From Alisma plantago-aquatica (lineage: Eukaryota; Streptophyta; Magnoliopsida; Alismatales; Alismataceae): DNA of 64,000 nucleotides. How positions within the stretch are numbered: the first letter of the stretch is position 1; every line of letters begins with the position of its first letter. The DNA lies in the NCBI GenBank assembly GCA_963693085.1, contig OY856413.1, forward strand, positions 748,426,056 through 748,490,055, in the 5' to 3' direction. This document shows, piece by piece, positions 34,579 through 46,744 of the stretch. A program made the translations under genes and the position numbers. The notes beneath the pieces are model-generated. The model had not been told where the DNA came from, did not search any database, and worked only from the letters and a program-made list of their open reading frames with translations.

Positions 34579-35168
34579 TGACATTAGATAGGCAGTAGAA
34601 ACAAAAAAAAATCGGGCATGTTTCCCATTAACCAGCAGATCACGTCAATAACTATGCAATGGAAAGGATGGTTTCATGAAGATATACCTGATCCTAGAGC
34701 AAGTCTAGTGACAATATTTGTCAATGTAGATGTGCACTCTATCTTGGACGGTGTCTGTGTAGCTCCTGGTTGTAGTGAGACTCGTCTGACTGCTCCTCCA
34801 TGGACAACAAACTCAAACAACTGTTGCAACGGCTCCTCTAATCTCGCCACAGACTGTGAGTTGATGTTTCCCTCCTGGCAACAGCTAAAGGACTCCTGCC
34901 TCTAGAGTAGTCTGCATGGTCCGACTGGAACTCATGTCGTCCTGCTAGAACAGACAGGAAGGAGTCGTTCCTCTCGTCGGTGTACGAGTCACCAACCTAC
35001 TCTCCCACAATAATGATCCTCAGTTATTCTCTCCCTTGCTATTCATCCCTAGTCAAGAAGGACTTACTCAGGCTCTCTTGGTTACCACAACCATAGAGGA
35101 CAATAATTTTCAGAGAAACTTATTCTCAATTTTCTATGTTGTGCTCTGGGAAGCCCCCAGTTGCCCTC

Positions 35169-35176
35169 TATTTATA
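35169..35176 (-). promoter_or_regulatory. TATA box of LTR copy B
   Basis: TATAAATA on the minus strand. The corresponding box in copy C is at 41051-41058. Confidence 0.6.
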
Positions 35177-35299
35177 GTAGAGGCCATGGTCAAGGTTCCC
35201 AGTCTGTGCGGGAGTGGAAGGGACTGGAAGATCTCAAATTATTACAACAATTCTAGAAGTTTTGCAATCTGTGTGCACCAAAATTGTCGTCTCATAACT

Positions 35300-35555
35300 G
35301 AGACGGTTGTCTAGCACACGAGATGGTCGTTTCATGATGTTTCCTAATTTTACATGAATTACCAATTCAAATCCAATTAATGCTCACCATGACATCAGCA
35401 CTAATCCTTGATGTACTCAAATTTCTCCATGAACTGGGCATCTTGCTCTCACAAGATGGTCATTTCATGACCATGAGATGGTCATCTCACTTTGGTGAAA
35501 TGGTCATATCAACCACAAGATGGTTCTCTCACTTATGTGTAATGGTCATCTCACT
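35300..35555. repeat. Inverted-repeat words with GAGAT/ATCTC arms (LTR copy B)
   Basis: GAGAT-ggtc-ATCTC (35475-35488) is perfect and AGAC-ggtt-GTCT (35301-35312) is a variant. At least four further degenerate units share the ATGGTC core (near 35322, 35455, 35500, 35542). This is the position where copies A and C carry TGAAT/ATTCA arms. Confidence 0.75.
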
Positions 35556-36760
35556 TCCCAATTCAGGCAAAACTCAATCAATTCAGTTCTAATCAACCTG
35601 ACACTCCAAATGGCATCCACAACACTTGAACTGGATGTATGGTAGTCTAGTCAGCTAATTTTTTGTGTGAATTCATTACCTAAACACTTTAGTAATCAAT
35701 TCAATCATCATTCAAGATGAAACTCCTCTTCTAGATAAGTTCCTATGTGTGTGGCCCTATAGGTCCCATATTACGTTGGCAGTGAATGTCCATAACAACT
35801 TATGACATCACAAGCAATGAGAAGTGTGCCTAGTCACATATCATTTCTACCCAAGTAAATGAAAAGTTGAAGAACAAATTCAACGTACAATATGTGTACA
35901 ATGTTACATTGTTTGTATAGTTCCTTTGTCACTCATATCCAGATTGAACTAGAGGCATGGAGAAGTCATCCTCATTATTATTCAATCTCATTTCTTAAAC
36001 CAAAGCATACTGCATGAGATATATGTAAGTTGAATATCACATATTGAATCACATGTGCGTGGCCATACTTTTCTCAGTCTCGCTAATCAAGAGGCCTTGG
36101 ATATTATACTCTTATAGGAGGGACAAATCCCATCTCAATCACTCATAGTCAGTCCCCATGTGTCAAAGTCACCCAATCATCACCTTTATAACAACCCATG
36201 TTTCAGGACTATTTTTGATGATGTCAAAGTGTACCCAACGACATGTGATGAGTGCAATGTTTTCAAGTATAAGAACCAAAAGAAGCACCATCATTGTGAG
36301 TGTTGACTATGACTTCTATGATGATGGCTTCCATGTGTCAGTTTCACTGTGGGTCTATCCAAAACAGTGTACTCTAACATGTATTTGTGTTCTTGGTTTG
36401 ATATTTCCTTATCATGACTAATGAGATTCAGTCATCAACCAACCCACACTCTGACCTTATGTGTTATTGTTGTCTATTGACCTTTCACAATAACAATCGA
36501 TCATATAAAACCGATGATGTATATAATGAGAATATGTATGTGTACTCTTAACATCTGTATGATCTCATTTGTCCAAGTCTAACACTTGAAGACATGCCTC
36601 ATTGAGTAATATTATTCTCTAGACATTTATAATATTACATCATTATCTCATAACTGAATTAAATAGAATAAATTGGAAGATTTCCAATATTTATTTAATC
36701 AAATCATTTACAATTATTCCATTACAATCATCACATGATTGACTCTCTAGGCATACATAC

Positions 36761-36765
36761 AAATA
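36761..36765 (+). repeat. Target duplication (right) of the solo LTR
   Basis: aaata, identical to 34574-34578. Confidence 0.75.
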
Positions 36766-37375
36766 CAGGGATGTTATTCCCCATCATTATGTAGAATATA
36801 AATATGATCTAACTAAATCTTTTGTAATCACAGATTTCATCTTCATTTTGACAAAAATGGAACTCTTCGACTATCTTTTCAAAAGAAATACTCCAACTCT
36901 GAGATGCTTGCTTCAATCCACAGATTGACCTTTGTAGCTTACAAAATTTATTTGCAATATTGGATTTATAAAACCTTTAGGTTGTATCAAGAACACATCA
37001 TCTACAATATCAATGTAAAGGAATATGGCTTTAACATCCATTTACCAAATATCATAGTCATACTAATCTACAACAAGCATGATCTGATGGGTTTAACCAT
37101 GTTAAGTGGTGAAAAGATTTTTTCATATTCAGCATCTTACACTTGTTTGAAACCTTTAGCAACCAATATGGACTTATAGGTTTTTACATTACCATCCATG
37201 TCAGTCTTCTTCTTGAAGACCCATTTGTACCATGTGGGTTTTACCCCTACAGGTGGATCCATCAAGTTCAGACCTTGTTGGGGTACAGGAGTCCATCTTT
37301 GATCCCATGGCCCTCAAGCCATTTCTTTGATTCTAGTTTCTCAATAGTCTCTAGGTAGGTTGTTGGCTCATCATC
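36766..37375 (-). pseudogene. copia RT N-terminal part (BARE/Angela-like), decayed
   Basis: Minus-strand words in order are DDEPTTYLETIEKLESKKWLE (about 37340) and PHGTNGSSRRRLTWM (about 37220; family KPIGCKWVFKKKTDMDG in another frame). They continue with NPSDHACC (about 37080), YCRCVLDTT (about 37000), KFCKLQRSICGLKQASQSW (about 36935) and ISFEKIVEEFHFCQNEDE (about 36870). The last word is GNNIPVF (about 36775), where the solo LTR interrupts. The segment with the catalytic YVDD is reduced to FYIMM. Confidence 0.85.
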
Positions 37376-38640
37376 TATAACGAACTCATCACCCTTTTAT
37401 AAGATACATAATCTTTCAAGCTCTAGGTGTTTCCTACTAGATCTATGAGGTTTTGTGTTACACAAGGAACTTGAGATTCCACAACAATTTGGGATTCTTC
37501 ATGTTCCTACTATACCTCTTTTGGTTCAATGTTTTCTTGATGGTCTTGAACTTTTCAAGATCTACTTTTCTTCCATTTATTCCTTTGTAATTAAATTCCC
37601 TTTAGGAATGCAACTGTCCTAGCACTAAAACCCTTTTGTTTTCGTATTGGAATAAAAGTATTATTTAACAAAATAACATTTATGTGATTTGTGGATTAAG
37701 CTTTTCAAGAAATTATTTTCTTATATAGTCTTTCATTCCTAATCCTTATAAAAGACATACCAAGACACTTCCCATGCCATATCTCATATGGTGTCTTTTG
37801 AACCAATTTAGACGGTACATTGTTCAGTGTAAAGCATGAGCTAACAAGAAATTGGAAGATTAGGTAGATTTATCAATGATCACACCATGACTAATAGGGT
37901 GTGAATCCTTATTTTTTATATGTCATTATGTTTCAAGTGTAGTTCATGTGATACATTATCATGATCTCCAGAAGGTCCTCAAACTCTTAGTTCAAAATAT
38001 TTCCCACATCAATCATATTGAAGTGCTTTGATATTTATACCAAGTTGGTTATATACTTCATTCATGATCTCCTAAAACACTTCAAGATATTTAGAGTTGT
38101 ATTTCATAAAATACAATCTACCATATCTATTGAGATTATCAGTAAATACAATGAGGTAATGTTAACAACCTCTAGAATTTTTTCTAAAATATCTACATAC
38201 ATCAGTATGTATGAGCCCTAATAGAATATTTACTCTCCCATTACATCTAGTAAAAGGTTCTTTCATAAAATTCCACAACATATGAGATTCACATGTATCT
38301 ATGGGTTCAATAACCAAAAGAGTCTAGACGGCCAACATTATGGATACTAGAAATGAATTTCTCATTTATGCACTCTAGATGACATTGCTATAGGTATACA
38401 TTATTTGAATCATTGAGTCATTCAGTATATGTGTTATACATTTTTGTCTTTAAACTATAAAGTATAGAATAAGAAACATAGGGAACCGCCATATACGATC
38501 TTATCTTTCAAAACATTATTTATTTATCATACTCTTGTCCATACAAGATGCATGATGTTTTCATTAATGGCAGGTACACAATAGCAATTCTCTAATTCTA
38601 TTACATCCCATGAATGACATATTTCAACTGTAGTGGCAGC
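37376..38640 (-). pseudogene. copia protease and integrase region, strongly decayed
   Basis: The clearest word on the minus strand is LNNVPSKLVQKTPYEIWHGK (about 37800), the conserved C-terminal core block of copia integrase (NxVPSKSVxKTPYEIWxGK). Upstream sequence keeps the length expected for integrase but has many stops. No intact DDE triad or protease motif could be read. Confidence 0.7.
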
Positions 38641-38699
38641 AACTTTTGCTCCATACAGTACTAGCTTACTTCTTCTTGGGTCCTGAATTGGATATCTCT

Positions 38700-39230
38700 A
38701 TCTCCTTATTCTTCCTGAGTTCCTCTATATTAAGAGCACAGTTCCTTTTCCACTTACCCTAGTAAACTAGCTACATTATTGAAGCAATGACTATTGAATC
38801 ATATTTGTGGCCAACTTATGAACTAAAGGAAATCTTAGTCTCTTTATATGTTCCAAATGCCCAATAATAATGAGCACATGGGTCTCTACTGAATCTCCCT
38901 CAGTCAATTTCCACTCAACAATACTTAGACATTATGCCTTTCTTGCTTTACATGATTCTTAAGATGTGTTACCATTTCAAGAATGTCCATGTTTTCATGT
39001 TGTTTATGCAACTCATAGTTCATACAGCTCAACATAAGGTTTTTGATGTATATGGCATCATTGTCATGCTTCAAGTAAGAATCCATTTCAGTCTTAGGCG
39101 TGTTTGGAGTGGGTCCCTCTAGCACTGGTGTTCCAAGCACGTAGAGCTTGAGCCTATGATTGAGAACATATCTCGAAGTCCTGAACCAGTTATGGAAGTT
39201 TATCATGTTCAAGTTGACCTTCTCAAGCAC
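38700..39230 (-). pseudogene. copia gag with zinc-knuckle remnant
   Basis: A 101-codon frame (38925-39230) reads EKVNLNMINFHNWFRTSRYVL, then KLYVLGTPVLEGPTPNTP, MLSCMNYELHKQHENMD and MVTHLKNH. It matches BARE/Angela-type gag (EKLNGxNFxxWYRxLRIVL, MxxELQKQHExMDAxxM). A zinc-knuckle end GKWKRNC followed by IEELRKNK is seen near 38745, where the family has GHWKRNCxxYLEELKxNK. Confidence 0.85.
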
Positions 39231-40528
39231 ATATTACAAAGGAAAACATGTTTGTGTTTTCCATTAGATTATATAAAATATTTTTTTCAATTTTTGTCGA
39301 AACACATTTTGATTTGATTTGATAATATTGACAATATTAATTAGGTCTTTAATTAACTATCTCTCCCACTATTTGTTCAAATTGATATCCCTCACTATCA
39401 ATTCAGAATATTGCAGTAAAAGATCTTCTACTGAGCCAAGAGTCAAAATAATTAAGTCAATACCCAGCCAACCTTGGCACTCATAACTAATTATTAAGGT
39501 AGGTAACATTTTCCAATTGCATCTCATGCAATTCTTGGATAGATAGTGTGCACAAATCCTTGCCATAGTCCATATACATGCTTCTAGGAACTTAATCTCA
39601 TTAACACCACCTAGTTAAGCCTGACCCAAAAGCTAACATGATAGAATATGTACCCTTCTTTTCTAGATTTGCATATCTATATCAACACATCCTCGAGATA
39701 TATGGAGCACCATGCTTTGGTGTAACATATACTTAGTCAATCAAGCTTTTATATGTGTGTCTCTTATGAAAAGCATCGTAGGCTTATAATTAATTAAGGG
39801 ATTTATATATAAATACATACACATATCCAATCACCACATACTTATGTATCATATACATGCTATATCCACAAACAAAACATGCAGTCACAAAACATATAAG
39901 TGATAGTTATGTCCATGCTAATGCAACTCATTGGAGCCACACAAAATTTCTATCAACTAAGGTCCACATCATATGCAGCAATATGTAGTGGATAGCAGAT
40001 GTTGGCCTGGTCGGTCATTTGAATCCTTCAGTCGATCGGTTGGCCTTCTGGTTGATTGGTTGGCTCCTCCTCTCTATTAACCACCTCGGTCCTCCAATCG
40101 ATCAACTAGGCTCATGCAGAATGTCTTCTGTTTCTAAAATAGAAAATTAAAAATATGACATTCCACATTACATTGTAAAAGGGAAAACCTCAAGTTACAT
40201 TCAAGGGGAATATAGAAATAAGAGCATTAATTTACATTTGAAAGGAGTGGAGAGGCTCGATATGCAAACTTAGTAACAATAGGAAAGAAGAAAAAAAACC
40301 ATGCACACACATGCACTTGGGTTTTGATCATAATCATGCATACATCCACCGTCAAAGCACTTTTAGGTCTGCGTGTATAGATTTCATATATATACATACA
40401 TATATATAGGGATCGTATGTGGAATATTCTTGGATATGCACATTAATCATTTTTAATATTAACAACATATAGAATAAAATAAATCTGAGCATATCGATTT
40501 AAATCCCTAAAACACTATAAATTGATGT
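39231..40528 (-). other. Leader of the BARE/Angela-like element
   Basis: About 1.3 kb between primer site and gag. No coding frame was recognised. Words of the ggtcg / gatcggttgg type near 40005-40110 recall the LTR inverted-repeat cores. Confidence 0.5.
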
Positions 40529-40541
40529 GGCTCTGATACCA
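40529..40541 (-). other. Primer binding site (initiator-Met), BARE/Angela-like element
   Basis: The minus strand reads TGGTATCAGAGCC, an exact match to the initiator tRNA-Met complement, four bases after the 5' LTR. Confidence 0.9.
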
Positions 40542-40545
40542 CTAT

Positions 40546-42495
40546 TGGGATATAGCAGCAAAGAATGCATTGGAAACAAAAATTGTTTCCCCTATTCCTT
40601 TCTAGAGAAATCACATCAATAACAATGTATGTAGCAAAGAAGGATGGAAAGAGATATACCTAGTCATGGAGCATGTTCAGTGACTAATTTTTCACGGTGA
40701 TGTGCACTCTTCAAAAAATGCATACGAACAACTAGCGACGGCTTCCGGGTGTAGCACCATAGACGACGGTGGTTGTTGTCTTTGTATGGTGGAAATAGCC
40801 TCCTCACCTCTATGTAGTCCATGTGAACCAACGAGAACTCCATGTTGCACTACCAGAGCCAACAGAAAGGGGTTGTCCCTTTGAGCCTCAATGTGCTAGA
40901 GTTGACTTACCCTGCTTTTTTGTCTCTCCCTTGCCTTCTCTCCTTTTTATGAGTAGTACTTTCTCGAGCTCTCACATTACCCAATCTATGAGAGGTCAAC
41001 AATTGTCAAAGATTATTTTCGTATCCTATGAAAGCCTTGACTACACCCACTATTTATAGGATGGTCATGGGCAAGGTTCCTAGATCAATTGGGAGTCAAA
41101 GAAACAGATTTTCACAAATTTTTGGTTGTTGCAAATCACGAATCAGTCGATTCACACATAAAGTAGTTGAGTCATATGTGAATCAATTGGTTCAACACTT
41201 GAACTAGTTTTTTCACATGTGAATTGGTCGATTCAACATCTGAATTGGTCGGTTCGCTATATTTTCTATTCACAAACATATTCGCTTTCAATGTGACAAC
41301 TAATGCACAATATGTCGTCAGCATGAATTCTTGATCCAATCATATTTATCGCTCAACCGGTCATTTCACATCTAAAGTGCTCAATCCACATTTTGAAATG
41401 GTCGATTCATTTCTCACCTGAGCAATTCATTTCTCAATCGGGCAGTTCAAATTCTAGTTCAAATAATATACAACCAATGTTGTTTAAATTGAATACCTTA
41501 ACACTTTACTAATCAAGTTAAACCATATTCATGAGTAAACTCCTTTTCTAGGTGCATCCAATGTGTTCTACACTATAGGTCTCAAATTACATTGGCAGTG
41601 AGTATCCATAACTAACTCATGACATCACAAGCAATGAGTGTTATCTAGCGACACATCACTACTATCGAAGTAATTGGAAAGTTGGAGAACAACTTAAATC
41701 TATAATCTGTGATAAGTGTTATAGTGAGAATATAGTTCATGTCTCTGATATTCAGATTGAACTCGAGGCATGGAATCGTCAGCTTCTCAAAATTCAATCC
41801 ATGTTCCTTAAACTAGAGCATACTGTATGAGATGCATGTGAGCTCACATATCACATATTGAGTCACAAGAGTATGTCCATATGTTTCTCAGTCTCACTTA
41901 TCAAGTGACTAGGATATCAATCTCATGTTGGAGGGACAAGTCCCATCTACATCACTCACACTCAATCCTCATGTGCCATAATGTACCCGAGCATCACCTT
42001 TATGGTACCCTTATTCAAGGTCACATTGGATGGTGTCAAAATACATTGAATGACATGTGATGAGTGTTGTGACCTCAGGTCTAAGAACCACAATGACCAC
42101 AACACTATGACAATTGATTCTGACTACCATTCTAGAGTCTCCACATAACACTCTCAAGGTGATTCTATCTGATACACTATTCTCTAGCATGTACTTATGT
42201 GTTTGGTTTGATATCACATATAAGGACTAATGAGATTATATCATGAACAATAGACTGTCTAGTTGTATGCAATATTTTTCTCTATTTTTCTTCCAGAGTA
42301 ATATCTACTCTTATCATACATATGATACTCATTTTTTAGGTCCTCAGCCTAAAGACACATGTCATCGAATTCTTTAGACATCTACCACATTTGTGTCATC
42401 ATCTCATGATTGAGACAAACATAATAGACATAATTACCTTTATACTTGTCAAATAAAATATTGTATCATTGGCTCTCTAGGCATACTTACCAACA
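40546..42495 (-). repeat. 5' LTR (copy C) of the BARE/Angela-like element
   Basis: 1950 bp. The minus strand starts TGTTGGTAAGTATGCC at 42495 and ends ATATCCCA at 40546. TATAAATA lies on the minus strand at 41051-41058. Inverted-repeat words with TGAAT/ATTCA arms (for example 41220-41235) lie within about 400 bp upstream of the TATA box. Collinear with copies A and B. Confidence 0.9.
41051..41058 (-). promoter_or_regulatory. TATA box of LTR copy C
   Basis: TATAAATA on the minus strand, with the palindromic word array directly upstream (at higher coordinates). Confidence 0.65.
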
Positions 42496-43395
42496 CATTA
42501 TAAGTGTTCAGTCAGGAACAAGGCTAACTTTTCCAATATGATTTGGCTTGCCAAAGAAAGTCTCCAATTTTCCTAGTTACTTACCTTTACTTGGTAGGTA
42601 TATACCAATTCCAAGTAAAGAGATTTGGAACTACTCCTGTAAACAATTGGTATCCCCAAATACTTCATTTATCTCATACACATGTGGCATATTCAACCAT
42701 CTACATATTTCCCTATGTGTAGATATCGTCATCTATTTTGAGAATAACACAACCAATTTATCTTTTGCTAGTTGTTATCCAGATGCCTTTCAGAATTAGA
42801 GTAGACAACCCAATACACATTTTATTTGGTTCATGGTGGTCTTCCCAAACCAAACATGATAATCCGCAAAACGAAGTAGTGACACCCCAATGTTGTTACT
42901 TGTAAACAAGGTCGGCTTCCAACAATTTAGGCTGACCTCTTTAAGAATGTCATACTTAATTCGGTTCATACATAACACAAAGATGTAATGGGACAAAGGG
43001 TACACTTGCTTGACCCCTAAAGTAGGTCTGAATGGAGGTCATGTGTCCCCATCCCAAAGGATAGAAGACTGACTAGAGGTGATAACCTGCATAATAATGT
43101 TAATCACATTGGGCGGGATGGATGTTATTTGTAACGTATCCAAGATAAAATACCAAATTAGCTTGTCATAGGCCTTCGAGATGTCAACTTTGATGTCCAT
43201 TGAGGCACACTTTATGTTGTCCTTCTGCATTGAGTATATTACCTCTAGCATGAAAATAATATTTTCTTGAATGCTTCTTTTGGGAATGAATCTAGTTTTC
43301 ATAGGAGTGATCCAATCATCTAAATATGGCTTGATGTTGTTTACAATAATTTTAGAGGGTACTTTCATGCACATGTTATTTAGAGAATGGGTCAT
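42496..43395 (-). pseudogene. L1 ORF2 reverse transcriptase core, decayed
   Basis: A 118-codon frame (43039-43395) shows KIIVNNIKPYLDDWITPMKTRFIPKRSI, NIIFMLEVI and the palm strand MDIKVDISKAYDKLIW, the classic L1 KLDxSKAYDxxxW block. The next frame (42796-43005) has PLSHYIFVLCMNRI and LLRFADYHVWF, where the catalytic FADD has become FADY. KYLGIPIVYRS and a LAGRI-like stretch follow to 42500, where the copia LTR starts. Confidence 0.88.
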
Positions 43396-43399
43396 AAAT

Positions 43400-44910
43400 G
43401 GTTACAAGTAGTGGGATATTGGATCTTAGGGATTAAAACAATTATATATTAGGATGCATTATCTTCTAGGTGACCTAATGTGAAGGCTTTTTGAACAAAG
43501 GATACAAGGCATTCATTCGTGGTCTTCCAATTTTGTTATAGAAATCCTGTGTCAACTCCATCTAGACCAAGAGTGTTCATGGGAGACATGAAAACACGAA
43601 GAAAAGACTACTTCTGCTTCGTCTTCATCAAGATCCATGTTGGTGACTATAACTAATTCCTATTTTAGTTGTGGGAAGATTCTAATGTACTCTCTTGCCT
43701 TATCTAATTGAGTACCTGAAGCTGAATCTGTTAACAGTTCATAGAAATGATTAGATATCATGGCGCCCAAGTGATCTTTATCATTCAACCATTCCTCTCT
43801 AGTATTCCTCAATATTGTTATCTTATTCCCCCATCATCTAGCTTTTACAATCATGTGAAAAGAACTAGTGTTATTATCCCCCAACTTGAGCCACTCATAG
43901 TGGGCCTTCTACCTCCACTCCATCTCCTCTAGTTTCATCTTTTCCATGATCTAGTATTGAAAATCTATGATGATGTTTTCCACATTAGTACTATATTGTT
44001 CTGCCAGGCTTTGTTGTGCCTGAAGGAGACAAACATGTACAAAAGTCTTCTTATTCCACCTTTCACTTCTAACCTTCTGGTCCCAGTGCATTGCTTCTTT
44101 AAGTAAATGTCTTGAGTTATTCATGAACTTATTCTCATTTTTCAATGGCTTTTGGAGTAGCTCATAAAAATTAGCTTTTTCCTACCGATAAGAATAAGGC
44201 CTACACCTCCTACTAGAATGCCTCTTGTCTTCATTTGTATTGATAATCATTGGGGCATGATTAGATTTAATTTTCTTAATAACCTCTGTAGTAGTGTTAT
44301 AATACATATCTCATCATTTATTATTCCTACATGCTCTATGAAGTCTCATTTGTAGTACACCTTGTTCAAATGTCATTATGGGACCACTTTCTCTAAGATC
44401 AACCAAACCACAATCGCTTAAAGCCTCAGAGAACCCCCAAAAGCTGGCGGAGTTTAACGTCTTCCCTTTAGTTTTCTCGTGCAAAATTATATGAGCATTG
44501 AAGTTTCTTATGACTACCTAGGCCCCAACACACGATTCCTCTATATTACTCAATCTGTTCTAGAGTAGTCTTCTTCCTAATCGGATGGTACTACCAAATA
44601 TGAAATTGATAGAAGTCCACCTTTCCAACTTATGATGAATGAATTGCTTGTTGGACTAAATGATCTCAAGTGAGGTGATATTCTCCTTTCACAAAATCTA
44701 GATTCCCCAAAAACAAACCTTGGGCATTAACTATGTGTGATCTCATAAACCCCAAGTTAAGGATATTTTGATTATAAGAGTTCTTTCTATTGCAATGTTT
44801 CAACACAACAAGCACTGGTACTTTATACTTATGGACTAATTGTTTGATAGCAATTTGGGTATCCCTATCTAGAATACCTTGTACATTCTAGGTCATAATT
44901 GTTATTGGAT
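43400..44910 (-). pseudogene. L1 ORF2 endonuclease, decayed
   Basis: The minus strand opens with a TxNVQGIL stretch (about 44890; family SWNxRGLG). It continues with HKYKVPVLVVLKHCNRKN (about 44800) and NFNAHIILHEKTKG (about 44480; family GDFN...ER..G). Then comes WGFSEALSDCGLVDLRESGP (about 44410), the end of the APE-type endonuclease. The stretch to 43.4 kb is the endonuclease-RT linker with a basic 64-codon frame (43951-44145). Confidence 0.75.
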
Positions 44911-45527
44911 AACCTCAATAGGTGTTTCATCTCCTCCCTCATCATTCACCTCCTTTTCTAGCTCCTCTTGGTGGGATTGTTTCACCCTTTTCGTAGAATT
45001 GGATCTACTAGGATCAGTTTGGGATACCCTTTTCATGTTTCATGCATGTACTCCAACTTGTGTGATTGTGTTCCTCATGTTTCCTCTAGGTCGAACGTTT
45101 TCCACCAGCTTTAAACCTAACATACTCTTAGGGTGCCTAATTAAATTTGAAATCCTCCATCATTTCATCTTCTATGAGATTCATTGTTGTATTAATTTCA
45201 TTTCCAATGAAGAATGTGTAATCACTTTCTTTGTTATCCTTTAATAAAGTCACCTTCTCCTCATGATGAGTTCCTCAAAAGTTTGACCATTCCTTTGGGT
45301 ACTACTTCTTGTGGTTCATTTCCTTTCCCTCGACTCTATCTTGGGCCCTTGTTTCTCCTAAACCTTCTAAGTATCCCTTGGGATTTCTTGGACCTCCTCG
45401 TCATCCTTAGATCCCTACAGTTCTTTAAACCTATATCGGTTTTGAACCCCATTATTCTCATGTGTCTCATTCTTTTTCCTTGATTCTTGAATGTTGTTTT
45501 TTCCCATATCTATGAAGAAAATACACA

Positions 45528-46397
45528 TTATTTAGTCCCTTTCCTATTCCGATTAAGTATTGTGTTTTCTTCTACATTGACTTCATGTGTTGTACAATTT
45601 CTTATAGGGCATTCCTTGTATGTATGTCCCACTTTACCATAGTTCACGCATCTATAAGGGATATTCTTATATTGTACATTATATTCTTTTCCTGAGATGT
45701 GAATATCCATAACTAGGGGTTTACCCATGGATATTTCAACAATAGTTCTTGCAAATTGTCCTCTTCTGTACATAGTTATGTTGATATAAATTTCAATTGT
45801 TTTCCCAATTTGATTTCCAACTACAGTTATAAAGGAGTCATGATAGAGGTGGATTAGTAACTTAAGAATCCTCACCCACACTATCATCTTATCTTTATTA
45901 CAACTATATATCAAGAAAAATGGATTCCATCTCTAGACTGCTAGATTGGAACCAAACAAAGGCCATGGCCCTCTTGTTAAGGTCCTTAGACAGTCTTCTT
46001 CTAGTTGCAACTGAACAAGGAAGTAATCATATTCAAGATTGATCAAGTTATATATGAAAATAGGCTTCCACAATAATCTAATTGTTTCCTTGAGTGTAAG
46101 GTATCAAATCTCTCTTCATATAACCTTCACCACTACTACAAAACTTTAGGGTTTTAATAGGCCTTCGGTTTCCTCCTTGATTTCAAGCAATGACATCTTT
46201 TCAATAACTTCTACAATGATATCTTTAGGTTTCAGGGTCATGCCCATCTCTAGTGCATCAAACATGTCCTTCCTCTTTGAGTTGTCCACCATGTCTTTAT
46301 AAGATATTTTTTCCCTGTGTGTTTCCTTTGAAAATGTATCAGGATTGTTGAGATCTGTTCCTCCCATATATAGGGTGTTTTCCATTGTCTCGACCAA
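45528..46397 (-). pseudogene. L1 ORF1 (DUF4283 plus zinc knuckle), decayed
   Basis: The first frame (46146-46397) contains ISYKDMVD, the N-terminal word of plant L1 ORF1. The second (45528-45914) shows VWVRILKLLIHLYH, IGKTIEIYINIT, RGQFARTIVEISMGKPLV and CVNYGKVGHTYKEC. These are the end of DUF4283 and the CCHC knuckle, whose second Cys has become Tyr. ORF1 binds the element's RNA. The stretch between the frames carries stops. Confidence 0.85.
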
Positions 46398-46740
46398 TGT
46401 TATATATCAATAGAAATTGAACGACTACCTAAGATGGAGATTTGGTTTCCATCGATGCATCATGGAAAGTTTCCCCGCTTTCTGTTGAAGGGCTTCTTTG
46501 GTTCATCTTGTAGTTCAAGTTTAGGCCCATGTTTTCTAGGATCTACTGCTAGTTTACTTCCCTATTACTATGCATCACCACTTGCCCTTACTCTACAGCT
46601 CCTCCCTCCAATGCAATATTTATGTCCACCTCTACATTTTTGGCTCCCTCCTTCCCCAAGTCAGTAGGTCTTCCTTGTCCTCATCCTCTCACCCTCGTCC
46701 GCTGCCTGACACCCCTAACACCATCACAACTATATATCTC
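46398..46740 (-). other. L1 5' leader
   Basis: Purine/G-rich on the minus strand (gggcaggcagcggacgaggg near 46700), in contrast with the AT-rich RTE sequence beyond. The RTE/L1 junction is probably about 46,730-46,750. Confidence 0.45.
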
Positions 46741-46744
46741 TTGC

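Larger units (their letters stand above)
34579..36760 (-). mobile_element. Solo LTR (copy B) of the same copia family, inserted in its relative's RT
   Basis: 2182 bp, collinear with LTR copies A and C on the same strand. It is flanked by aaata on both sides and has no internal region attached. The RT frame before it (...GNNIPVF) and after it (...KSFSING) reads through in phase once the LTR and one aaata are left out. Compared with A and C it lacks the first few bases (TGTTG) at its minus-strand 5' end. A TATA box (TATAAATA, minus strand) is kept at 35169-35176. Solo LTRs form when the two LTRs of an inserted element recombine. Confidence 0.85.
31631..42495 (-). mobile_element. BARE/Angela-like Ty1/copia retrotransposon inside the L1
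   Basis: Minus-strand element with LTRs 40546-42495 (5') and 31631-33625 (3'), primer site, gag, protease/integrase, RT and RNase H in copia order. A solo LTR of the same family (34579-36760) interrupts the RT. Without it the element is about 8.7 kb with LTRs of nearly 2 kb, the size of BARE/Angela/Tork-type elements. Gag and RT words match that group closely. Both LTRs end in the TGTTGG / CCAACA form typical of it. Multiple stops make it non-functional. Confidence 0.9.
30523..46730 (-). mobile_element. L1-type LINE, split by a copia retrotransposon
   Basis: A two-ORF plant L1 on the minus strand. It has a G-rich 5' leader (about 46.73-46.4 kb) and ORF1 with DUF4283 and zinc knuckle (46397-45528). 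ORF2 follows with endonuclease (about 44.9-43.5 kb) and RT (43.4-42.5 kb), and after an interruption by the copia element the ORF2 C-terminus with zf-RVT domain (31630-30523). When the copia element and one copy of its target bases are ignored, the RT frame reads through the junction in phase. This proves the two pieces are one LINE. Confidence 0.88.

Noticed and set aside
32240..41450. CRISPR-like array from the spaced repeats in the LTRs
   Set aside because: Units are short palindromes with irregular spacing inside plant LTRs. There are no unique spacers and no cas genes.
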